In this document: piece by piece, positions 45,605 to 58,033 of the stretch | How the letters are laid out: the number at the start of each line of letters is the position of its first letter | How positions within the stretch are numbered: the first letter of the stretch is position 1 | Assembly (NCBI GenBank): GCA_032209605.1 | Contig: JASFXZ010000037.1 | Location: 1,426,001 to 1,490,000, forward strand | Source: Mactromeris polynyma | Taxonomy: Eukaryota > Mollusca > Bivalvia > Venerida > Mactridae | Reading direction: 5' to 3' | Length of the DNA stretch: 64,000 nt | The notes under the pieces: model-generated | The model's database searches: none | Seen by the model: the letters and a program-made list of their open reading frames with translations, nothing else | Told to the model about the DNA's origin: nothing | Translations under genes and position numbers: made by a program

Positions 45605-45680
45605 GAGGTATAAAGGTCAAGGGTTTAAAGCGTGACTCATGACCTGAAGGTTGAGAGTTGAAATCCCATCATGTTGAACA
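45605..45680 (+). repeat. Possible tRNA-derived SINE head
   Basis: GACCTGAAGGTTGAGAGTTGAAATCCC resembles a pol III B box (GGTTCGAATCC) in SINE context, with a loose A-box-like segment 35-40 bp upstream. Degenerate and without a definable tail. Confidence 0.22.
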
Positions 45681-46614
45681 GCAAACTACACAATCCATAT
45701 TAGGCTTGAAAACTGATAGTAGCTCAGAAAACGTTCACCATTAGTGACTACAATAAGTTCTCACAGCTTGTTTCACAATCAATGTACAAAAAACAAAGAA
45801 CTTATTCTGTAACAGTAGTCTTACTACATTTAATAGATATATACATGTATCTCTTTGGTTACAATATTGATGTATGTTTGGTAGTAGTTTCTACTGCATA
45901 ATTAAGCATATGTTCACAACTGCAGTTTTTATATCGTCACATAAACCACAATTTAAAGCACATACCAGTACTGAGTATTGTATACATATGATCTACCATT
46001 GCTCTTGGTGTATTTATGCTAACAAGAGATTAAAATTAACAATTATACCCAGTACTACCTAAATCCCTTACACAAACTTGTTCAGGTATAGCATAGTATC
46101 ATAGATGTAGGCATGTTCCATGGCAGTACACAGCAAAGCCAGTCCATACTACAAAGCTGCAGACTGAATGTCAAATAATATATACATAGAGTGCTGTAAC
46201 TTACATCGATGTACTGATATCTTAATTAAGATAAACAGAAATATTCTATTAACCCTCTATACTATAAACCGTTTATCAGAATGTTGTTAACAAACCTGAA
46301 TGAATTACAAAGTTGTCTAAATGTTGTTGTATCTTTCAGACGAAACTTGCCATCCTTTCCTTTCTTGCCCACTCCATCCACTGACTGTCCTCTACCAATC
46401 TCCTACGCAGTGCTCTCCCCTTATAGTTATCGGAGATCTCTGCCATCACAAACTTTTCGTCAAGATTTTTGACAAATATATTGTTCATTTATTTAATTTT
46501 TGTTGCCAATTTTATAGTCATACATCTTAATTTCAAACATATAAAATGTTTGTTGGTATGAAAAGTTAAAAAAAAACAATATTTAAAAAAATATTTAAAA
46601 ATAACCAACGATAT

Positions 46615-46669
46615 CACGTGAGTTTCTTCTTCGGATCCGCCATTTTGTCCAACCAACCATCATCACGTG
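46615..46669. promoter_or_regulatory. Two TCACGTGA E-boxes with GCCATTTT motif
   Basis: TCACGTGA centred on 46,615-46,620 and 46,664-46,669, 49 bp apart, with GGATCCGCCATTTTG between (YY1-like GCCAT). Such pairs bind USF/MITF-type bHLH-Zip factors. They lie about 1 kb upstream of the minus-strand candidate exons; promoter function is inference. Confidence 0.3.
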
Positions 46670-47303
46670 ACTTTTGTTATGGCAGTGGTTATTGCTGTAC
46701 TGCAAGGGAAGATAACCGCTGCGTGGAGTTTGGTCCTCTACATGATTCTAGAAATCCTCTCAACCCTAAAAAATACAATATGCATACACACTTCGTACAT
46801 ACACATTATGGTAGGCCGCCAAACACAACTCTGTCATTATTTCAACTTTTTTGTCATTGTTGGTATGTTTGTAATATTTTTGTTCCTTTTTCTATTCTCC
46901 ATAGATTTTTTTTTTCAAAATTCAAGTACGTTTCAAAGAGTAGACATCAAATTAAAGGACTTTGCAAGACCTGTGATAACCCTGTGCCCATTGATTTTCC
47001 ACAAAAAAACACAGTTTTAACAAACATGACTGCCTTTATTTTAAAAATGTACAAGCAAACTTGAAGAAATTCCTATCTTTTGCTTTGTGATGCACATGAA
47101 ATAAAATGTTTTTTTTATGAAAAGAAAGAGTCGTAAAAGTGGTTATTACTGCTTTTTGACAACATTGTAAGTTTATGTTTTTCACACGAGATCGTATGTT
47201 TGAAACAAGATTTTCACACCTGTGTAGTAAAACCATGCACCACATTTCAATGTAGATCAACCTATCAAATGTTACCACTTACATGTAGAAGCCCAAAAAT
47301 GAA

Positions 47304-47398
47304 TAAGTGGTAACACGAATCTTAAGTGAAATTCGCGAATTTGAGTTATTAAGTAACATAATAAGTGGTCATCTAGATAAGATTCGTGTTGCCACTTA
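47304..47398. mobile_element. 95-bp foldback MITE-like hairpin
   Basis: TAAGTGGTAACACGAATCTTA at the left pairs with TAAGATTCGTGTTGCCACTTA at the right (21-bp arms, one mismatch). A related segment TTAAGTGGTTAACACGAATT occurs at about 47,539-47,558. No TSD beyond a possible TA/TTA overlap could be fixed. Confidence 0.55.
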
Positions 47399-47790
47399 AA
47401 TCTAGTGTAATACATCATTAAAGGTAAAAGGTGGCAGTTCTGGGCACTTTCAAGCCTGTTTCTTGTTGTATGATATTTATCTTACCGAAAATTTATCACG
47501 AATATTAACTAGATAGCTAGATATTTATCGTAATAATTAAGTGGTTAACACGAATTAATTCACGAACGCTATCATGCAAACTGGTGGCAGTAATATGCCA
47601 CCATACTATTGTATTCAAAATTCATCAAACTATAAAATCGTGGGCAACATCTGCAGAAACATGAGATTTGGCACTGAGTGATGTTTTGAATAGAGATGTT
47701 CAAACAATGGGCTGTTTTGTGACAATACCTGTTATTGCGACGTTGTATACATTGTAATTATAACATAACGCGTTTGCATATTTAGAAATT

Positions 47791-48365
47791 TCAAACTTTC
47801 AAATTTAAAAGTATTTTTAAAACCAAAGTATTTTTGCATTTTTTACATTTGTCCTTATTTAGTTCTCCATTCCTGCTGGAACTGGTCTCTGGTTTTGTTT
47901 TTAACATAGCCTGGTAATTCCAATTTACTAATATAAAAAAATTGTTTAGATAGGAGAATTCATTTGTATTAATGTATGAGTTTATTTTATAACACCAAGA
48001 GTTTTTGGACAAATTTACATTTTCTTGATGTTTAAGCCATATGTTATATAATAAAGTTCCGGGACTGTTTCTTATTTTACACCATACATTTAAACTTTTT
48101 TCCTTACAAACTACATGTACTGATATTGGATATTTTCCTAGTTCACCTAAAGCTGCTATGTTTGGGGTAGATAATTTTACGCCTAAAATATTTGTATAGT
48201 ACTGAATTTGTATTATGTCCAGAATGTCGGTATTATGCACGCATAGAACTTCCGAAAATAATAGGTTCAACCAAACGTTGAAATAGATATAATCTCGTAC
48301 TAATATCAAATTTATGTCTATAATAAATAGAGTACAGACCGTTTGTTGCCCTTAATGCTTGATCA
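47791..48365 (-). pseudogene. LINE ORF2 C-terminal remnant
   Basis: The frame 48,309-47,791 includes YYTNILGVKLSTPNIAALGE and LGKYPISVHV, equivalent to the KRVLNVRQSTSTNAVYAELG and YPLYIARYI segment of the 2.4-5.5 kb LINE. A preceding segment in another frame (to about 48,365) reads KALRATNGLYSIYY, matching that LINE's KALKAMNALW. So a related but distinct, frameshifted element. The C-terminal CKKCK could be a zinc-cluster remnant. Confidence 0.7.
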
Positions 48366-49555
48366 GCTAGGCTAGTGTGTTAATTGCCTATTTCATAGAA
48401 CCATTGTAGTTACACTTGATACCATACACCATTCATACACACCGGCGTGAATCCTCATAAAACTCAAATATCCACTATGAGTTCGTGTTTGGGACATCAT
48501 CTAGCATTAAAGTGGTATTTATTTACGAAAACATCTTAAAAGAAGTGTCTTTTTAATTGTGGGAAATCAGTTTGAATTAAGTATGGCAAAGTTGAAGCAT
48601 TGTAAGGGTTGCAAACGTAATTGGCTGATATAATATCCAGGGTTCAGTGCAAGACTATCCTAAATCCTATATAAATACATAGAAGTTAGGGTGTATTGCG
48701 CTAAACCCTCGATATGTTGTTCAAAATCAGTCATATAATCGGTTTACCTTAGCAGTTTTCCTGGAATTAATTGTCAATCAGTACTAACAAAGTAAACGTC
48801 TGACAACTTCCCCAAATGAATCAGAGGTGGAGGACAAATGACTCTAGCCAAATATCAGGGGAAACACTTGCCCGATAATCGAAGCCGGACAACCCAGATG
48901 ACAGCCCGGCGCTCTATCGATCTAGTCGGACTGGGCGGGCTTTATTATATCTTGAATGACCACAGTCCATACATATTTTACACGAAACACGCCATAATCA
49001 TTTATGTACGTCACATTCGTTGTTAATATTTAAAACTACAATTTGGTTTTGACTTCATTATTTACAGATTTCGCCGAATTTTTAAGTTACTGTTACATTA
49101 TCAGCTCCCTTCTTCTTTGACCCGTCAAATCCGAAACTATATGAATATATTCAAACATGTGCAAATAGAGGTCACCATGATCAGATTAATTAGTTCGACG
49201 GATAATATCAATGTAAAGTTAGTGAACAATTAGATATGACACCAGGGCAATGCACCAATATATCATGTATAACATGATACATTAATACATTACTATTTTA
49301 TCAAGTTTTAGTGGATGGCATCAAATGACAATTCTCAGTTCAAAGATATTAAGAGAAAAATAACAACAAATACAAATAAAAATGTGCACGATGTCAAACA
49401 AACATAATGCAATATTTACCAATATAACTCTGTATTTGCCCTGTCTTGCGTTCAGTTACGGCTAACAGTAATTGTTGCTCACGTTTTGTATTGTATCCCT
49501 GGTCCACCGTTGTTGCAACCGGCCGTTTGGAATAAATATTTAAAAGTTGACAGAA
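48366..49555. other. Non-coding stretch
   Basis: No gene recognised. The segment near 48,815-48,845 (AGAGGTGGAGGACAAATGACT) occurs inverted at about 62,366-62,390. Confidence 0.4.
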
Positions 49556-49559
49556 ACGT

Positions 49560-49770
49560 CTAATTTCATAAAGAATTAACTGGAAACCAGTCTTCTTATG
49601 TAAAATATGTCTTATTTCAGAACATAGAAAAAGAAAACATTTCTACCAGAAAGACATCACGTTAAAGACCCGTTTTGTAATACCATTTTTGAGACTCAAC
49701 CCGTTTTGTAATAAAAATGTCAAAATTGACAGTATTGTCTTATTTTATCAAGAATCAACTGGAAACCAGT
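49560..49770 (-). repeat. Repeat related to the 62.5-63.2 kb array (inverted)
   Basis: AACCCGTTTTGTAATAAAAA and GACCCGTTTTGTAATACC are reverse complements of the array units at 62,570-63,180. AACTGGAAACCAGTCTTCTT occurs twice here (about 49,578 and 49,758). Apparently the end of a non-autonomous element. Confidence 0.5.
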
Positions 49771-49932
49771 CTTCTTATGTTAAATATGTTTGTGGTGCAT
49801 GTAGGCCAACTTTCGAGAAGCTATTAATATTATTAGCTGTTATATTCTTTTTGAAAATTAACAATTTTGCGGCGGTGATAATGTCGTAGGATGTTAATGG
49901 TAAAAAGAGCGTTCGGTTACCATTCATATATA

Positions 49933-51431
49933 CTAGCGGAAAAAAGAAACTGTGCATGTGTATAATATGCTATAACTTAGGAGGTATGTAAGGAATCGCA
50001 ATAAAAATTTCAACAGGGTTTTATCTTACCTTTATTGAACACCAGCTCAATTGATATGGTTATTGAATCAGCTGCGTCTTAGATAGAGATCAGTTTTCAG
50101 AGACGTTCTCTAAACAAAGTTCAGCTCATCAATACCGTATATGTCCACCATTGGAATCGATGCATGCTTGACAACGACGCCGCATTGATGTGACAAGTGT
50201 TCTGAAAAATGCCTGGGGAATACCATTCCAGATTCTGACAAGCGCACGTGACAGGTCAGGTAACGTCAACGGCTGATTTTGGAGGCCACGTAACCGTCGC
50301 TGCATCTCATCCCACACGTGTTCTATAGGCGACAAATCCGGTGATATTGCAGGCCAGGGCAGCACATTCACATTGTTCTGGGTCAAAAAGTCGGTGACGA
50401 CCCGCGCGACGTGCGGGCGAGCGTTATCCTGTTGCAGCGTGGCGTTACGTTGCTGCACAAATGGAAGGACGTGAGGCCGTATGATTTCGTCACGATATCT
50501 GATGCCTGTAAGTGTGCCGTCTTCAACCACAAGTGCTGTTCTACCACGGGATGAGATGCCACCCCACACCATGACACTACCTCCGCCGAATGGACGTAGT
50601 TCAATCACACAACTGTCATGGAAACGTTCACCAACACGACGGTACACTCTAGAACGGCCGTCGCTGCTGTCGAGATGGAACCTGGACTCATCCGTGAAAA
50701 GAATACGTGCCCAGTCCTGTTGCGTGAAGTGGATGTGTCTTCTACACCAGACAAAACGTGCTACACGATGACGTTGCTGCAGAACAGGACGTATGGCAGG
50801 ACGTCGTGGACGTATGCCTCGTTCACGCAATCGATTACGTACCGTTCGGGGACTGATTCTTCTAAGGCCAGGAATACTTCTAGCCGTCAAAGAAGCAGTT
50901 CTGAGTCGGTCACGGAGATGAACCACCCGGATGTACGTATCCTGGCGAATAGACGTTACGCGTGGACGTCCTGATCGAGGCCGGTCTCTGGTTGCCCCAA
51001 ACTGTTGGTACCGTCTCCACAAAGCGTCTACAGTATTTCGGTGAACGCCAAATTGTCTGGCAACGTCAGTATGACGTACAACAGCTTCAATCATGCCTAC
51101 GGCGCGGCATCTGTCAGTTTCATTCAACCTTGGCATGGCGTATCAACGACGTTTTTCAAAATTATCCTGGTTTTGTGTCTTACATGTAACAACACTATGT
51201 TTTAACACAGGTTTAGGCGACAAACGTGTTTGCAATTGACTGCTGCACGAAAAAAACGTGAAAAAGAAGACGTTAGCCTGACAGGCAAACTACCCGTGCA
51301 ACTCATGCACTGGCCAGTGTAAATGACCGAGAGGGATACACAACTTACCTGTGTAAAGTTTCAAGCTTTAATTTATAAAATTGAAGGATATATGAACATT
51401 TTACACATGCACAGTTTCTTTTTTCCGCTAG
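49933..51431 (-). mobile_element. Intact Tc1-like transposon, 1,499 bp
   Basis: Perfect 30-bp TIRs beginning CTAGCGGAAAAAAGAAACTG, each flanked by the TA target dinucleotide (49,931-49,932 and 51,432-51,433). It contains a single uninterrupted transposase gene. Length, TIR perfection and ORF integrity indicate a recent insertion, possibly still mobile. The coding part is visibly more GC-rich than surrounding DNA, as often seen with horizontally moving Tc1 elements. Confidence 0.95.
50129..51136 (-). CDS. Tc1-like transposase (335 aa)
   Basis: Full-length for the family. The N-terminus holds a paired-like helix-turn-helix (about residues 10-45: IEAVVRHTDVARQFGVHRNT), followed by the GRPR-type linker (RPRSGRPRV, 52-60) and a second HTH (RISPRTVRNRLRERGI, about 93-108). 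The catalytic triad is D149 (LFTDESRF), D237 (QQDNARPH) and E272 (SPDLSPIEHVW), with 34 residues between the last two, the DD34E signature of Tc1. It binds the TIRs and moves the element by cut-and-paste into TA sites in the nucleus. The start is the first ATG of the frame and gives the usual MPRLNxxxR beginning. No lesion is visible. Confidence 0.96.
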   Translation of the reverse strand: MPRLNETDRCRAVGMIEAVVRHTDVARQFGVHRNTVDALWRRYQQFGATRDRPRSGRPRVTSIRQDTYIRVVHLRDRLRTASLTARSIPGLRRISPRTVRNRLRERGIRPRRPAIRPVLQQRHRVARFVWCRRHIHFTQQDWARILFTDESRFHLDSSDGRSRVYRRVGERFHDSCVIELRPFGGGSVMVWGGISSRGRTALVVEDGTLTGIRYRDEIIRPHVLPFVQQRNATLQQDNARPHVARVVTDFLTQNNVNVLPWPAISPDLSPIEHVWDEMQRRLRGLQNQPLTLPDLSRALVRIWNGIPQAFFRTLVTSMRRRCQACIDSNGGHIRY

Positions 51432-51864
51432 TATATATAATATGCTTTACTACTTTATTACATTTACCACGGACATGATTTTACGTACATGTAATACTTT
51501 TGCGTAATACTTCTTTTAAAAAGCGAATATAATCGCAACTTACAGTTAGATATATATTAAATTTTAGTTGTTGCCGTGATTGAAGATTTATTTCTTATAC
51601 CACGTTCAAGTCATTGTTGTTTTCGTTGTTCGTTATTTTTGCTTATAAGGTCATCAGTCATCATGTACACGTAGGTACTTATAGGCATTTTTGTTGACCC
51701 CGACATGTACCCCGCATTTCGTTAAATTGGTTTTGGGTCTAATAGGTGCTTATTCAAAAAGCTTGTAAGCATTCACAATAAACATTGATACTGATTTCAT
51801 TTGATTGCATGAATTGATTCAAATTTGCTTGTACGACACATGCAAATATTTATAAAAATATCAA

Positions 51865-52235
51865 AGGGCCGTAACTCAGTAAAGAACTTATCTGAGCGGA
51901 ACGACGACAAGGATGTACAACTACACTTGATGCTTATCAATCCTCTGGAGTTTGGCTGAAAGTCAACCAGCAGTATTGGAGATAAAGGGTGGAAAAACTT
52001 CATCATGCACTGTATATGTATAAAAAACAACAGAGTGCAATAACTCAGTGAAAATTATCAGAGCGGAACGAAACGACGAGGATGCACAACTACTATTGAT
52101 GCTGATCAATCCTATGAAGTTTAGCTGAAATCCAACCACTAGTGTTGGAGATGAAGCGCGGACAAGCTTTAAGTGGACAGACGGACAGACAGACGCCGAA
52201 GACAAAAACAATGTGTCTTCCTCGGAGAGGGAGAC
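51865..52235 (+). repeat. SINE-like dispersed repeat, two partial copies
   Basis: About 51,869-51,985 and 52,035-52,160 share AACTCAGT(A/G)A, GAGCGGAACGA, GATGC(T/A)(T/G)ATCAATCCT and GTTGGAGAT segments; the second continues into GGACAGACGGACAGACAGACG and a CTCGGAGAGGGAGACAAAATAA tail. This layout is common for abundant mollusc repeats as far as I recall; that attribution is inference. Confidence 0.5.
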
Positions 52236-52589
52236 AAAATAACTCCACATGTGGAAAGGGGAACTTCAAATACATACAAGTAAAAAATTGCTGCCTGATG
52301 CAGCAAAGGTGGGTGCACGGCGTAAACAAAATGAAATAGAACAACTGCAATTTGAACTAACAGTATGTGTTTATTATGCTTTAATGTGTAACTATATATT
52401 AATGTTTAAAAAGTACATTTGTAGTTTTAGTAGTAGGAATTTATTAAGAAACAGACTAGTTTTTGTATGGACAGTTAAATAGAAATAGAAATTGATAGTG
52501 CGGAAAACTTTCATGATAATGAACATCATGCATGTAAATTAAGACAACATTATACATCTCAAAATGCAAACATTGATTGAAACATATTA

Positions 52590-53470
52590 ACATAAATCAC
52601 AATCATTATCACGGTAGAAATAAATAATGAAATACCGACAAATTTACATAATTAGTATTTACTAAAAATTAAAAAGAAGAACAATAATCACTAAATGATA
52701 TTGCATATCATGTCAAAATGTGAGAGCACTACAGTTTAATTAACAACATGTCAGTGGACAAACAGACATCCAGCATCACACACTGAATTAATCAAGCAAT
52801 GTGTGAATGTAAAATGAGTTTAGACATTTTGAAAGTTAGAAAAATAGTGTAATTTAATGTAAATGATAGCTAAAAAGTGACACATGAGAGAACTATAAAA
52901 TGCTACCCGAATGAACAAGTGGTAGGAAGTGAAAGCAGACCGTAGTATATGAATGACTATTATAATAAGGCAAAGAACATAGCTAAGAGAAATAAAACCG
53001 TATTTACTTATATCTCAAACATATTTACAGTGGAAAGAAATAATGCAAAAGTGACCAAAATGCAATACAATAACTCAATACAAAAACATTAATCACTAAA
53101 TGATATAGCACCTTGTCAAAATATGATATCACTTCAGTATGTAACAACCGCATGCTAGAATCACACACTGGATAAGTTATCAAGCAGTGTGAATGTATAA
53201 TGAGTATAAACTTTGTGGAGGACTGGATAATGGTGAAATTGTATATGTAAATGAAAACTATAAATGATACCTGAATCTACAAAAGTGATAGGAGGTGTAC
53301 CCAGACTGGTTTAGCAGACTTAGTATATGAATGACTAGAGAAGTAAACAAAAAGAACATAGCAAAGAGAAATATAAACGTATTTACATATATCACATACA
53401 TATTAACAGTAGAAAGAAATAATGCAATACTGACCAAAAAGCAAAAACAATTACTCAATACAATCAAAGC
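52590..53470. repeat. Diverged tandem repeat, unit about 380-405 bp
   Basis: AATCACTAAATGATAT recurs at about 52,688 and 53,093; the TATTTACTTATATCTCA / TATTTACATATATCACA and GAAAGAAATAATGCAA blocks recur at about 53,000 and 53,380; ATCACACACTG blocks also pair. A little over two copies. No coding potential. Confidence 0.6.
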
Positions 53471-53554
53471 AAACAAATGGGGTGTGGGACAGTACCACTT
53501 GTCTATGTAGCCAAGCTGGCAACTCGTTGCATATAAGTTTCTGTTTTGTAACTA

Positions 53555-53743
53555 CAGTCAAACCTGTGTTAAAGACCACCTGCGAACAAAGACCACTATT
53601 GCAAAACCTGTCTGCAAAGACCATCAAGTTTATCTCCCATCAGACCATTTTAAATGATATTTAATATGTTAATAGAGACCATCTGTAAACAAAGACCACC
53701 TTTTGCTGTTCCCATGGGTGGTCTTTACAGACAGGTTTGACTG
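53555..53743. mobile_element. 189-bp TA-flanked MITE
   Basis: Ends CAGTCAAACCTGT and ACAGGTTTGACTG, flanked by TA (53,553-53,554 and 53,744-53,745). Inside are repeated AAAGACCACC and GGTGGTCTTT motifs. A Tc1/mariner-type non-autonomous element, not derived from the Tc1 copy at 49.9 kb because the TIRs differ. Confidence 0.8.
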
Positions 53744-54244
53744 TAAACAGTTCTATAATAACAAAGTTTGTGAAAATAGGTAAGAAGGTTTGCATGGAAT
53801 ATGGAATAAAACAAAAACATAAGACATAAATGAGAAAAAGAATAAAAAATTATTGAAGAAAGAGTAAACATTTTTTCCAAGAGATCTTCAATCCGACTTG
53901 TTCTAGAAATGCTAGATTTTCAATCCAAAATAAAGAAAAATGGTCAGTAATAATGGTAGAACCTTAAGACTGTAAAACAAGTGAAATGTTTGTCACGATT
54001 GTAAATAAATGAAATACAAAGATATTAGACCCTTTAAGTAACGTTTGTGAGTATTTAATTATGAAATGACATATTAAATTCTATCCCTGCTAAATTAGAG
54101 TAAAATCAGTATGGCCAGGCATAAAGTTATGATAACACTAGCTTGCCATAGGTTATGAGTTATCTTGTTGCAGTGGGGTATTTTCCAATTAATTTTCAAA
54201 GCACAACTTTGATGAAAATGTAACAGGTTTTTTTAGAGATGAAC

Positions 54245-54440
54245 AGCAGACAAGGTTTTCAAGTTTCAGACACCTGTGACCTTGACTTTTAACATTATGA
54301 CCCCAAATTACAATATGAACTACTAGACTTCATACTGAAACTTCCCAGCAAGTTGATGAAAATCTATCACTGGGATTTGGAGATAAAGGGAGAACAAGGC
54401 AGACTTGACAGACAAACATACAACATGTGGAGACATAATA
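54245..54440 (+). repeat. SINE-like dispersed repeat fragment
   Basis: CACCTGTGACCTTGACTTTTA ... TTGGAGATAAAGGGAGAACAAGG ... GACTTGACAGACAAAC ... GTGGAGACATAATAAA parallels the 51.9-52.2 kb repeats towards the 3' end. Confidence 0.4.
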
Positions 54441-56205
54441 AATACAACATGATGAACACATATGTACAAGCAATAACAAAATTTATATAATTATACATTG
54501 TAGTTAAATATTAGTACTAAACTGTTTACTTCATATGCAGCTTAATTGCAAAAACATTATCTTTTATATAGTTTATACATGAAACCAGGTCAAATCATCC
54601 AAGCTTTGTTTTAAAGGAAACTACTTTGAGCTTAGTCAGTAACAAAAAGTATGTTAGACCAGTTGTATCAAAAGTTGAAAGTAGACTGCAGACACAGCAT
54701 AGGGCTATTCAATTAACATTTTTACCCGGTTTGGTTTAAACTGCTCTATCAGCTTTAGATATAATATCCAAAATATGTCAGCGAATCAGAGGTTGGATGT
54801 AATTTTGGTACAGTACAATCATGTGCCATGTTCATAGCAAATCAGCCAAAGGGTAAATAGATTTTTTTAGAAATCAGAAGAGTGGGTGGGGCTATGTGAC
54901 ACAATATTTGAGGACAATCATGCAATGAAACAATCTCGAATGAGTTAAATAATTAAAAAATATCAAAGTGAAACAAACAGCAATAAAACACCTGAAGACT
55001 GAGACAAGACATAAATATTGCAAAAGCACATTTATATATTGTAAGAACTGTTACAAGTATCAAAGACAAGCAAAGTCAACTATCAAAACAGAGTACAACA
55101 TATTCAAGTAAGAGGCCCAAGCAAAAATTAAATCAAAATAAGGGAGGGCTTGGTTTTTTGAGTGCGGACTGGGTTTTTTTACATGTGTTTTTTTGACATA
55201 CTTAACTTTTGCCATACAGTAAAAAGGTATGTATGTATAGTATTACTGTGTTTATGAGGTTGCCCGTCGCCGCGCACATTTTATAATGCACATTATGGTA
55301 TTTTGGTCGACCCGGTATGTCCGCCGCACACCATAAATAGACTTTTTTGATGCCAGTAGAGGAGTATAGGTCAAACAGACAATTTTTGAAGCTAAATACG
55401 GTCACTGCATAGTGCCAATGAGACCCATCGTACAGTTACCATTTTCCTAGCATCTAACAAGTACTTTCCTGGAATCTACCCAATACTTTCCTGGTTACAT
55501 GCCAAGGCGTATGCACAAATATTATTAATATTGTCCCTCAAGTAAATTTCATTGCACTAACAAGCTGATTTTATACATTTAAGAATAAAGGGCCAGAAAA
55601 TACTGCACTCCACAAGATGCAATATATTAACCCCATTACCTAGAGAAATAAAGTTACTGCTAATGGTAAAATTCAATTTTTAAAAGCCACCAATGAAGAA
55701 AATAATAAAGTGGTGTGTTAGAGGTTGTTGAGGGGAGTTTTTTTTCTCTCTCTGAAACAGTCGTAAATCAAGAATAAAATCCACATTTTTTGTTTCCAGG
55801 GTTCCCTCTGTCATTCGCCAATAACATCAAATGTGAAAAAAAAACAATAATTTGGCAACAGGTTTTCAATTTTGGCAACAAGAATATTCCAAAAGAAATT
55901 ATACTTGTAAGCAATTGCAAAATTGTTCATGCTTTTTATCAAAATTGGTGTGTACTTTGAATATGCCACAGGGAATCATGTCTTCAAATTAAAAAAAATA
56001 GCACCTTCAATACCGGGATATGAATAAATACCGAATGATATCAGAAATGGAAGTATCTAGTTTTTCGCATAACTATGATTGCAGTGTCAGTTGTTCCAAA
56101 TAGATAAGGGATCACTGTCCTTGTAAGTGCAAGTGACACTTATTTAAGGTTTACACAAGGCAACAATATGAAGCTCTAATGTTCATCTTGCATATCTGGG
56201 AACAT
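54441..56205. other. Non-coding stretch
   Basis: AT-rich DNA without recognised features; 56,100-56,205 is probably the 3' untranslated region of the minus-strand candidate gene. Confidence 0.35.
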
Positions 56206-56331
56206 CTACTTCACCATTCCTACAGGGACCGCAACTACTTTGTCATCTATTGTTAAGAAGGAGAACTCATCTTCTTCCTGACAAACACTATCCACCTCAT
56301 CAATTACGTCTTCTACTGGTATTTCTGTTTT
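56206..56331 (-). CDS. Candidate last coding exon of a host gene (41 codons plus stop)
   Basis: Minus-strand acceptor TATTTTAACAG, then an open phase-0 frame reading KTEIPVEDVIDEVDSVCQEE, DEFSFLTIDDKVVAVPVGMV and a final K before TAG. Acidic, low-complexity-free composition and a clean end suggest a genuine C-terminus. Not recognised. A 2.8-kb element is inserted only about 38 bp upstream of the acceptor, in the region where the branch point would lie. Confidence 0.5.
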   Translation of the reverse strand, partial: KTEIPVEDVIDEVDSVCQEEDEFSFLTIDDKVVAVPVGMVK

Positions 56332-56357
56332 CTGTTAAAATACAATAGTATAGGTAT

Positions 56358-56370
56358 ATTGTAAGGGTAT
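56358..56370. repeat. 13-bp direct repeat, left flank
   Basis: ATTGTAAGGGTAT, identical to 59,145-59,157, directly outside the element; candidate target-site duplication. Confidence 0.65.
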
Positions 56371-57060
56371 CGAGACTTTTAAACCCCAAGACTTTTCAAC
56401 CCCTAAGGTAAAATATCCAAGACTTTTCAACCCCACAGTCATTGTCAACCCCTAATTAGCCTAAGACTTTTCAACCCCTATTAAAATCAAGACTTTTCAA
56501 CCCCTCGAATATGTTTTTAATTGGACAATTATCACATTTGTTACCTGGAAAAATGTTGACAATCACGTTGTTTAAGTTTATTTTTTAAGTTTATTTACAT
56601 TCCAGAATGAATACTAATAAAGATATATACACACAAAATACACACAGTCATTCTATCACATTTTATTTGGCCTAAAACTGCAGGTGGAATTTAATTGGTA
56701 TTTAATTGATGATGTGATTTGTTATTCTAATTAAATCTAATTACGCTGTCGCTTACACTCAAACATTATTTATTTATATATACATAACTTTATTGCCTCC
56801 ATTTTCTGGAGATATATGGTTTAACAATTATTTATGAATATATACATATATAAAGGAAGAATAGTGAAACTATATTACTATATACAGCATATAGAAAGAA
56901 AAAAAGGACTTATACATAGCCAATAGAATATAATAAAACATCAAGTCTCTTGCACGTAACTAGTCTCACATTATGTTAATATTTGAGCTCACGCAGTATG
57001 TTTAGTTCAAACGAAACGAAAATTTGACACTATACATGTAAGGAAATGGTAATACGTATT

Positions 57061-57105
57061 ATTGGTAAAGCAGTCTCAGGAATTTGCCGAGACTGCTTTA
57101 CCAAT
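57061..57105. repeat. Perfect 17-bp stem-loop
   Basis: ATTGGTAAAGCAGTCTC pairs perfectly with GAGACTGCTTTACCAAT across an 11-nt loop. It lies inside the 2.8-kb element. It has the size of a small-RNA hairpin or a transposon regulatory site; no further evidence. Confidence 0.6.
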
Positions 57106-58033
57106 TCAAACTATTCAAACACTTTTTATTCAAACTGGCACATAAATTGACTCAGAAACACTTTTTATTTCACACTGGCACACTATTTATTCACACTGTC
57201 ACAATTACTTGCACATACACTTAACCGTTTATCTCGCCGATTTCACGCTGAAAATCCTCGCATACAATGTCCCGTTCATCATACTTGTCCCAGAGTCGTT
57301 ACGTAACACAGTCAACAAACATAACAATTACATTGTCTTTATTGGTATAGTCGATCATTAATCATTGACCATTTGTTATATCAAAAAACTGTTTATATTA
57401 ATGATATTTGGTCGATTTTAATAATTGTATTTAACTAACTATTCCTTATCCTATTCCAATAATAGCACTCCTAAATCTTATCATCTTATCTAATCACCCG
57501 CTACAGCGGCTTCTCACCTTGTTAATCACCTCGCTAAGCGAGCACGCGTCATTACGTAACACAGTCAACAAACATAACAATACATTGTCTTTATTTAAGC
57601 ACTGACTCAAAGATTGAATTGATAAACCTTTCAAAATTAATTTATTATGCAAATGATATTAGAACTCAATAATTGCCTTTTCCTCATGTCATCTGTATAT
57701 GTTGACTTTGTGTTTCTTTATTGGTACAGATAGACTGAGATATACCTGGTACATGAACATGTATATATATTTTCATTGACCACTTTGCTAATGTAACACA
57801 ATTGTTTCACATTCATGAAAGCTCTTTGTAAACTAATATTTTTTTATTTCTTTTACGACTTTCTCTACATTATGTATTATATTGTATTGTATGCGCAAAA
57901 TATATATACATGCATGTTTATGTTTCAAGTGGTGTAACATTACAAAAGGAAACATGTTAATCTCCAGTACATGACTAATTTAACGCGCATACAGCTAAAT
58001 ATTGTCTTTTTTATTAAAGTTAAGGCATTCGTA

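Noticed and set aside
46618..47064. Overlapping 117- and 148-codon frames
   Set aside because: The frames overlap in different phases, have low-complexity F/T-rich composition and no recognisable domain.
50383..51205. Several open frames antisense or out of frame to the Tc1 transposase
   Set aside because: Shadows of the GC-richer transposase gene.
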